Shown here: positions 12,546 to 17,406 of the stretch, piece by piece
How the letters are laid out: each line of letters starts with the position of its first letter
Position numbering within the stretch: position 1 is the first letter of the stretch
NCBI GenBank assembly: GCA_041660545.1
Contig: JBAZWE010000034.1
Location: 1-17,406 of the forward strand
Direction: 5' to 3'
DNA from: JBAZWE01 sp041660545
GTDB taxonomy: Bacteria > Actinomycetota > Thermoleophilia > BMS3ABIN01
DNA: 17,406 nucleotides
Program-made: the position numbers and the translations under genes
Notes under the pieces: generated by a model
The model's input: the letters and a program-made list of their open reading frames with translations, nothing else
The model's database searches: none
What the model was told of the DNA's origin: nothing

Positions 12546-14792
12546 TTATTTTCTGGCGTTCAGCATTTCTCCAAGAATCCTGATTGCTCCCCACTTGTCC
12601 AGAGGCTCGTTGAGGTTTCCACATTTGGGAGACTGGACACACGAGGGGCAACCCGCCTCGCAGCGGCACGAGGAGATCAGTTTATGAGTGCTGGCCACAA
12701 GGCTTTCAAAATCGTGGAAACCCTTGCGCGTGATGCCGATTCCGCCGGGATGGCCATCGTAGAGAAAGATCGAAGGCGCGTCTGTCTGCCAGTGCAGTTC
12801 GGTCGAGAGGCCGCCTATATCCCAGCGGTCGCACATCGCAAAGAGCGGGAGCAGGGCGATGAGGCCGTGTTCGGTGGCATGCAGGGCTCCCAGGACATCC
12901 GTCGGCTCGATATTCTTAAAAAGCTGTTCCTCAAGCGGAAACCACAGGCCCTCGGTCTGGAAGGTCTGGGCGGGCAGTTGCAGGTCGACAATCTCAAGCA
13001 CCTGGTTATCGGACAACTGTTTCTTCTGATATGCGATCACATGCTCTGTTACCAGCAGCCGGCCGAATGACAGTTGCACGCCGTTTGCGGTTCTCAGCAG
13101 CTCCCTGTCCGAGATCTCAACCGAGGTCTCCTTCTTTGGCTGGGTGTAATAATCGGCCAGGATCGGCCTGACTACCGCGACCCTGCCGTCGATATCGAGG
13201 TGACGTACCTGGTAGGTCTCGCCCATGTGCATATAAATGGCTCCGGGGTGCACGAAGACGAAAGCACGTTCCGCTTCCGCCTCACCGAGAACGGCGCCGG
13301 TCTCCTCCACCACGATGGAAAAGGAGTCTGAGGATGAGGAACGCAGGTGGATCGAAGCCGCGGGAAATTCCGGACGAGCCCAGATGTAACGACCTTTCTG
13401 TTTTCTTAATTCGCCCCGGGTTTCCATTGCAGCGGTCACGGATGACATTCTCTTTCCGAAAAAACGCTCGTCGGCCTTTTCGAGCGGAGACTCGAAGGCG
13501 GCTGCCCCAAGGTGACCGGTAAAAATCTGTTCGTTCTGAAAGTCGAGTATGGCCGATTCGACATCGCGCTCGAGCAGTTCATCGGGGTGAAGCGCGAAGA
13601 ACTGGTCAAGCGCATCCTGGCCCGCCATGAAAACGGCCAGGCTGGCCTGGGCGCCGCGGCCGGCACGGCCCCACTGTTGCCAGAGGCTGGCTACGGTACC
13701 GGGAAAGGCCGCGGACAGCACCGCGTCGATTCCCCCCACATCGATGCCGAGCTCCAGGGCGTTGGTGGAGACGACCCCGAGCAACCGTCCTTCAAAAAGG
13801 CCTTCCTCGATCTCGCGACGCTGCCCCGGCGTGTAACCTCCACGATAGGGAGAAATCTTTTTTTCCAGTCCGGGAGCGATCTCCTCCAGCCGTTGAACCG
13901 TATACTTGTATACAAGTTCCGTGCCCTTGCGCGTACGGGTAAATACGATTGTCTTGATGCCACGGGTCAACAGGTCGGCAAAGAGGCCGGCGGCTTCGGC
14001 CAGCATGCTTCGGCGGATCCCGAGCGCCTCGTCTATCAGCGGTGGATTCCAGAAGACGATCTGCCTCTCGCCGCGAGGCGAACCGTCACGAGCCACCAGC
14101 CGGAAATCGAGACCGGTCAGCGAAGTCGCAAGTTCGACGGGGTTGGCGATGGTCGCGGTGGTCAGCAGGAACTGTGGCTCGCTTCCATAAAGCTCGCAGA
14201 CTCTTCTCAAGCGCCTGATAACATTAGCCACGTGAGAGCCGAAAACGCCGCGATAGCTGTGAGCCTCATCAATAACCACGAACTTGAGGTTGAAGAAGAA
14301 ATCCTCCCAGGAATCCCGATGTGGCAGTATGCCCATATGCAGCATGTCGGGATTGGTGAAAAGTATGTTTGCGCGCTGCCTCGTCTGTGGCCTGTGCTCT
14401 GAGGGTGTGTCGCCGTCGTATACGCCCGGACGGATGAAAGGCAGTCTGAGTCCCTGGACCTTTCGCACCTGGTCCTGGGTAAGAGCCTTGGTGGGATACA
14501 GATATAAAGCCCTGGCCTTCTTGTTCTTTGCCAGGCCGTCGAGTACGGGCAGGTTGAAGCAGAGGGATTTTCCGCTTGCGCTCGCGGTGGTAACAACCAC
14601 ATTCTCTCCCGCCCCGACCAGTTCGAAAGCGCGCGCCTGATGGCTGTAGAGCTGATCGATGCCGGCACCGGCGAGCGCACTGCGCACGCTGGCGGCCACG
14701 GACTGTGGAATATCTTCCAGCACGCCGTCGCGCCGCGCCTGATGGCTGACTGCCACAACCTGTGGATTTGTTTCCGGTGTAAGGCGGATCAT
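12546..14792 (-). CDS. mrfA: MrfA/YprA-type DEAH-box helicase with C-terminal cysteine cluster (DUF1998)
   Basis: A 748-residue protein, the usual length of B. subtilis MrfA. Superfamily 2 motifs in order: Q-like LYSHQARAFEL (48-58), Walker A TTASASGKSLCFNLP (K75), YPTKAL (Ia), TNPDML (Ib), DEAH (175-178) and TTATIANP (III, 211-218). Then come the second RecA domain with FTRTRKG and STNALELGIDVGG, and motif VI QQWGRAGRG. The C-terminal domain ends in CRCEAGCPSCVQSPKC (709-724), the four-cysteine zinc site of this family, preceded by FLYDGHPGGIGI. MrfA is a 3'-5' DNA helicase acting in mitomycin-type damage repair, with the nuclease MrfB. No mrfB is adjacent. No Shine-Dalgarno precedes ATG 14792, but a -10 box places the start point on the ATG. 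The gene converges with the hem operon. Confidence 0.9.
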   Translation of the reverse strand: MIRLTPETNPQVVAVSHQARRDGVLEDIPQSVAASVRSALAGAGIDQLYSHQARAFELVGAGENVVVTTASASGKSLCFNLPVLDGLAKNKKARALYLYPTKALTQDQVRKVQGLRLPFIRPGVYDGDTPSEHRPQTRQRANILFTNPDMLHMGILPHRDSWEDFFFNLKFVVIDEAHSYRGVFGSHVANVIRRLRRVCELYGSEPQFLLTTATIANPVELATSLTGLDFRLVARDGSPRGERQIVFWNPPLIDEALGIRRSMLAEAAGLFADLLTRGIKTIVFTRTRKGTELVYKYTVQRLEEIAPGLEKKISPYRGGYTPGQRREIEEGLFEGRLLGVVSTNALELGIDVGGIDAVLSAAFPGTVASLWQQWGRAGRGAQASLAVFMAGQDALDQFFALHPDELLERDVESAILDFQNEQIFTGHLGAAAFESPLEKADERFFGKRMSSVTAAMETRGELRKQKGRYIWARPEFPAASIHLRSSSSDSFSIVVEETGAVLGEAEAERAFVFVHPGAIYMHMGETYQVRHLDIDGRVAVVRPILADYYTQPKKETSVEISDRELLRTANGVQLSFGRLLVTEHVIAYQKKQLSDNQVLEIVDLQLPAQTFQTEGLWFPLEEQLFKNIEPTDVLGALHATEHGLIALLPLFAMCDRWDIGGLSTELHWQTDAPSIFLYDGHPGGIGITRKGFHDFESLVASTHKLISSCRCEAGCPSCVQSPKCGNLNEPLDKWGAIRILGEMLNARK

Positions 14793-14798
14793 GTGGTT

Positions 14799-14804
14799 AT
14801 ATTA
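14799..14804 (-). promoter_or_regulatory. -10 box for a probable leaderless helicase transcript
   Basis: TAATAT on the minus strand ends exactly six bases before the ATG of the helicase gene, so transcription would begin at the A of the start codon. No purine-rich ribosome site lies in the upstream 30 bases and the -35 region (GAACAC) is weak. Leaderless mRNAs from such TANNNT boxes are common in Actinobacteria. Confidence 0.4.
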
Positions 14805-14868
14805 CAACAAGCATCAGCGGGGTGTTCCCTGACGATCCCGCATGGGCGGCCGGTTTTATAAAGACAGT

Positions 14869-17406
14869 CTACCTGCCACGCCGGACGGCTATCTTGAACA
14901 ACTCAACCGCCCAAAGCACCGTACTGGCGACAGCCACGGCGATGAGCCAGTCTGAGGTCAGTAGGCTTCTGGTGTGAAATGCGACCTGAAGTGGCGGCAG
15001 ATGTACGACGGCTATCATCATCAGGATGGATAGGGCCAGTGCGCCCAACAGCCACGGGTTGCCGAATAATTTGCGATTGAGGACGCTGTGTTTCATGCTG
15101 CGGAAGTTCAGGCTGTTAAAAAGCTGGAACAGGGTCAGAACGACAAAGGTCATCGTGCGGGCGTAATCTATGTCCACATTTTCCCTCATGGTAAGAAAAC
15201 CTCCGGGGAAGTAAGCGTTGAGCACCAGGAGGCCACCGATCCCGGAGACCAGCCCCACGAAGACAGTCAATCCCAATATGTCACGATTGACGACCGATTC
15301 GTTCCCGGGCCGTGGCGGGGCCAGCATGGCTTCCGGCTCCATGGGGTCGACGCCCAGCGCCAGTGCGGGCGGGCCGTTGGTCACGAGGTTTATCCAGAGT
15401 ATCTGTACAGCCAGCAGCGGTAAAATCAGCCGGCCGTTATCCAGCAGACCGAGTGGGGATGCAAACAGGACTCCGAGGAACAGGGTCAGCACCAGACCGG
15501 TATTCGCCGAAAGCAGGAAGCCGAGGAACTTCCTGATATTAGTGAAAATACCACGGCCTTCCTCGACGGCGGCGACGATCGTCGCGAAATTATCATCCAG
15601 AAGTACCATGTCGGCGGCCTCCCTGGCGACATCGGTGCCGGAAAGCCCCATGGCGATTCCGATGTCGGCACATTTCAACGCCGGTGCGTCATTGACGCCG
15701 TCGCCCGTGACCGCCACGGTGTGTCCGGTATTCTGAAGCGCCGTGACAATTCTCACTTTGTGACCGGGCGACACGCGCGCGAAAACATGTATGTCTTCGA
15801 CCAGCCTTTCAAGTTCGCGCTCGTCGACCCTGTCGATCTGGGGTCCGGTCATCGATCCTTTGCCGATCCCCAGTTCGGCGGCGATGGCCTCGGCGGTCGC
15901 CAGATGATCCCCCGTGACCATGAAGACCCGGATACCGGCCTGGCGGCATTCGTCTATCGCCGACCGCGCTTCCGGCCGTGGCGGATCGTAAATCCCTGCG
16001 AGTCCGAGAAATACAAGATCGTGTTCAGAGGAAATCACGTCGGCGCCGGTTTCGGCATCTATCTGTCTGGATGCGACCGCCAGCGGTCTTAAGGCCCTGC
16101 CGGCCATGTCGTCGGCCGTATCCATAAGCCGCCGCCGGTCATCGTCGCTTAGGAGGACCGAGCGGCCGCCAACCATCATGCTTGTGCATAAGGGGATTAT
16201 CCGCTCCGGAGCTCCTTTTGAATGCAGCATGCCGCCACCGCCTCCAGAGCTGACGATGACAGTCATCTTCTTGTTCTCGGAGGAGAAGGGCTCTTCCGCA
16301 AGACGGCGGTTCTGCTCTTTTAAAAAATGAGCGTCAAGTCCGAGCTTGGCGGCCATCGTCATCAGCGCCGCTTCGGTGGGAGTGCCTATCGCGCTCCAGC
16401 GTCCCTTGTCTGTCTCATGAATCGTCGCGTCATTGCAGAGCACCGCGCTCATCGCCATTATGGTGGCCGCGTCAAGGGCTGCGGGTGAGCCCTCGATCTC
16501 TCCCTCGGGCCTGTAACCGGCGCCCCCCAGGGTGATCGTTTCTGAAGATGCCATGATCTCGCGAACGGTCATTTCACCAACGGTCAGCGTTCCGGTCTTG
16601 TCCGAACAGATCGCAGTCGTGCTTCCGAGGGTCTCTACCGCGGGCAGTTTGCGTATGACGGCTTTACGTTTCGCCATTCTCTGCGTACCCAGCGCCAGCG
16701 AACCGGTCACGACCGCGGGCAGACCCTCCGGAATGGCGGCAACCGCCAGCGCGACACTGAAAAGCAGGAGACTTAAGACATTCTTCCAGTCGATGTTGTC
16801 TACGACCAGCAGTCCGGCCACGGAGACCACGCAGGAAACCAGGAGAATTATGATCGCCAGACGTTTCGCCAGCTGATCGAGATTCTTTTTAAGCGGAGTT
16901 TCGCGGTTGGGAGTGGACTGAATCAGGGTCGCGATCTTGCCTACTTCGGTGTCACTCGCGGTAGCTGTAACGACTGCAAGCGCGCGGCCGCTGGTAACCG
17001 TTGTTACCGCGTAGACCATATTGACGCGGTCGGCCATCGGTGTATCGGCATCCAGGGGCATGACCGATTTGTGGACGGTGGCGCTTTCTCCGGTCAGAGT
17101 GCTTTCGTTAGTCTCAAGAGAATTCACCTCGCACAGCCGGCCGTCGGCTGATAGCTTGTCTCCCCTGACGAGGACCATGATGTCTCCCACGACAAGTTCG
17201 TCGGCCGGGATGCGTCTGCGCGTGCCATCGCGAATAACCGTCGCAACGGGGCTGCTCATCTGGCTGAGCTTTTCCAGACTTCTCTCAGCCTTGTGTTCTT
17301 GGAAAAAGCCCAGGGCGGCATTGGCGAGCACGATGGCCATGATAACGATAGTGTCATAAGGAAGCCTGCCCTCTTCGTCAAGAATCCAGATGGCGAGATT
17401 GAGCGC
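14869..17406 (-). CDS. P2-type cation-transporting ATPase (Ca2+-ATPase-like), 5' end outside window
   Basis: The frame runs through the right edge. At least 22 codons precede the internal Met at 17340, starting ALNLAIWILDE, so only the N-terminal cytoplasmic part and M1 are missing. Actuator TGES, M4 PEGLPAVVTGSLALGTQ, phosphorylation site DKTGTLT (Asp codon at 16600-16602), KGAPE in the nucleotide domain, TGDH, VTGDGVNDAPALK and six C-terminal helices are present. The family pumps cations across the membrane at the cost of ATP. Against SERCA, the M4 Glu is kept. The M5 Glu is Leu (SANTGLV), the M6 Asp is Asn (NLVTNGPPA, codon 15376-15378), and the M8 Glu is Gln (LFQLFNSLN). Ca2+ is therefore doubtful as substrate. 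It lies 76 bases upstream of the helicase gene on the same strand; a functional link is not apparent. Confidence 0.92.
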   Translation of the reverse strand, partial: ALNLAIWILDEEGRLPYDTIVIMAIVLANAALGFFQEHKAERSLEKLSQMSSPVATVIRDGTRRRIPADELVVGDIMVLVRGDKLSADGRLCEVNSLETNESTLTGESATVHKSVMPLDADTPMADRVNMVYAVTTVTSGRALAVVTATASDTEVGKIATLIQSTPNRETPLKKNLDQLAKRLAIIILLVSCVVSVAGLLVVDNIDWKNVLSLLLFSVALAVAAIPEGLPAVVTGSLALGTQRMAKRKAVIRKLPAVETLGSTTAICSDKTGTLTVGEMTVREIMASSETITLGGAGYRPEGEIEGSPAALDAATIMAMSAVLCNDATIHETDKGRWSAIGTPTEAALMTMAAKLGLDAHFLKEQNRRLAEEPFSSENKKMTVIVSSGGGGGMLHSKGAPERIIPLCTSMMVGGRSVLLSDDDRRRLMDTADDMAGRALRPLAVASRQIDAETGADVISSEHDLVFLGLAGIYDPPRPEARSAIDECRQAGIRVFMVTGDHLATAEAIAAELGIGKGSMTGPQIDRVDERELERLVEDIHVFARVSPGHKVRIVTALQNTGHTVAVTGDGVNDAPALKCADIGIAMGLSGTDVAREAADMVLLDDNFATIVAAVEEGRGIFTNIRKFLGFLLSANTGLVLTLFLGVLFASPLGLLDNGRLILPLLAVQILWINLVTNGPPALALGVDPMEPEAMLAPPRPGNESVVNRDILGLTVFVGLVSGIGGLLVLNAYFPGGFLTMRENVDIDYARTMTFVVLTLFQLFNSLNFRSMKHSVLNRKLFGNPWLLGALALSILMMIAVVHLPPLQVAFHTRSLLTSDWLIAVAVASTVLWAVELFKIAVRRGR

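Noticed and set aside
12428..12580. 50-residue plus-strand frame behind the rightward promoter (ATG 12428)
   Set aside because: It begins at the expected transcription start, has no Shine-Dalgarno and runs into the convergent helicase gene; no protein-like features.
13512..14402. 296-residue plus-strand frame inside the helicase gene
   Set aside because: Shadow of the helicase coding strand, which carries all superfamily 2 motifs; the plus-strand product shows no domain.

Overview
The window looks like chromosomal DNA of an anaerobic, c-type-cytochrome-rich bacterium with moderately high GC. It carries System II (ResB/CcsB) cytochrome c maturation, two exported multiheme cytochromes, heme synthesis genes, many GTG/TTG starts and one apparently leaderless promoter. 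Such gene content is known from subsurface actinobacterial lineages and from Desulfobacterota/Geobacter relatives. The sequence alone does not decide; I lean weakly towards an uncultured anaerobic actinobacterium.

Left part (1-2063): the C-terminal part of a polytopic glycosyltransferase-like membrane protein overlaps a SAM-dependent methyltransferase. A ~750-base non-coding stretch follows, with repeated GGACA/TGTCC palindromes and, just before the next gene, a hairpin that also reads as a CRP/FNR-like site.

Centre (2064-11782, all +): a six-heme cytochrome, a small lipoprotein, a second cytochrome with five CXXCH and one CX3CH site, a membrane-anchored TPR protein and a membrane-anchored six-bladed NHL protein come first. 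Then follow resB, ccsB, a precorrin-2 dehydrogenase, hemA and hemC. The last five are tightly packed or overlapping. The block therefore couples cytochrome apoproteins, the heme-ligation machine, and entry points to heme/siroheme synthesis. hemB, hemD and hemL are not in the window.

Junction (11783-12545): a three-copy inverted/direct repeat family lies behind hemC, then a strong bidirectional terminator. Behind that, on the minus strand, is a self-contained 43-residue gene with its own promoter, a near-perfect Shine-Dalgarno and a terminator. Its product looks like a RiPP precursor: a lasso-type YxxPxL leader motif and a CPNWQC core. No modification enzyme is nearby. This is the most novel item in the window.

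Right part (12546-17406, minus): an MrfA/YprA-type DEAH helicase with a C-terminal cysteine cluster, then a P2-type cation ATPase running off the right edge. The ATPase has lost three of the four transport-site carboxylates of classical Ca2+ pumps.
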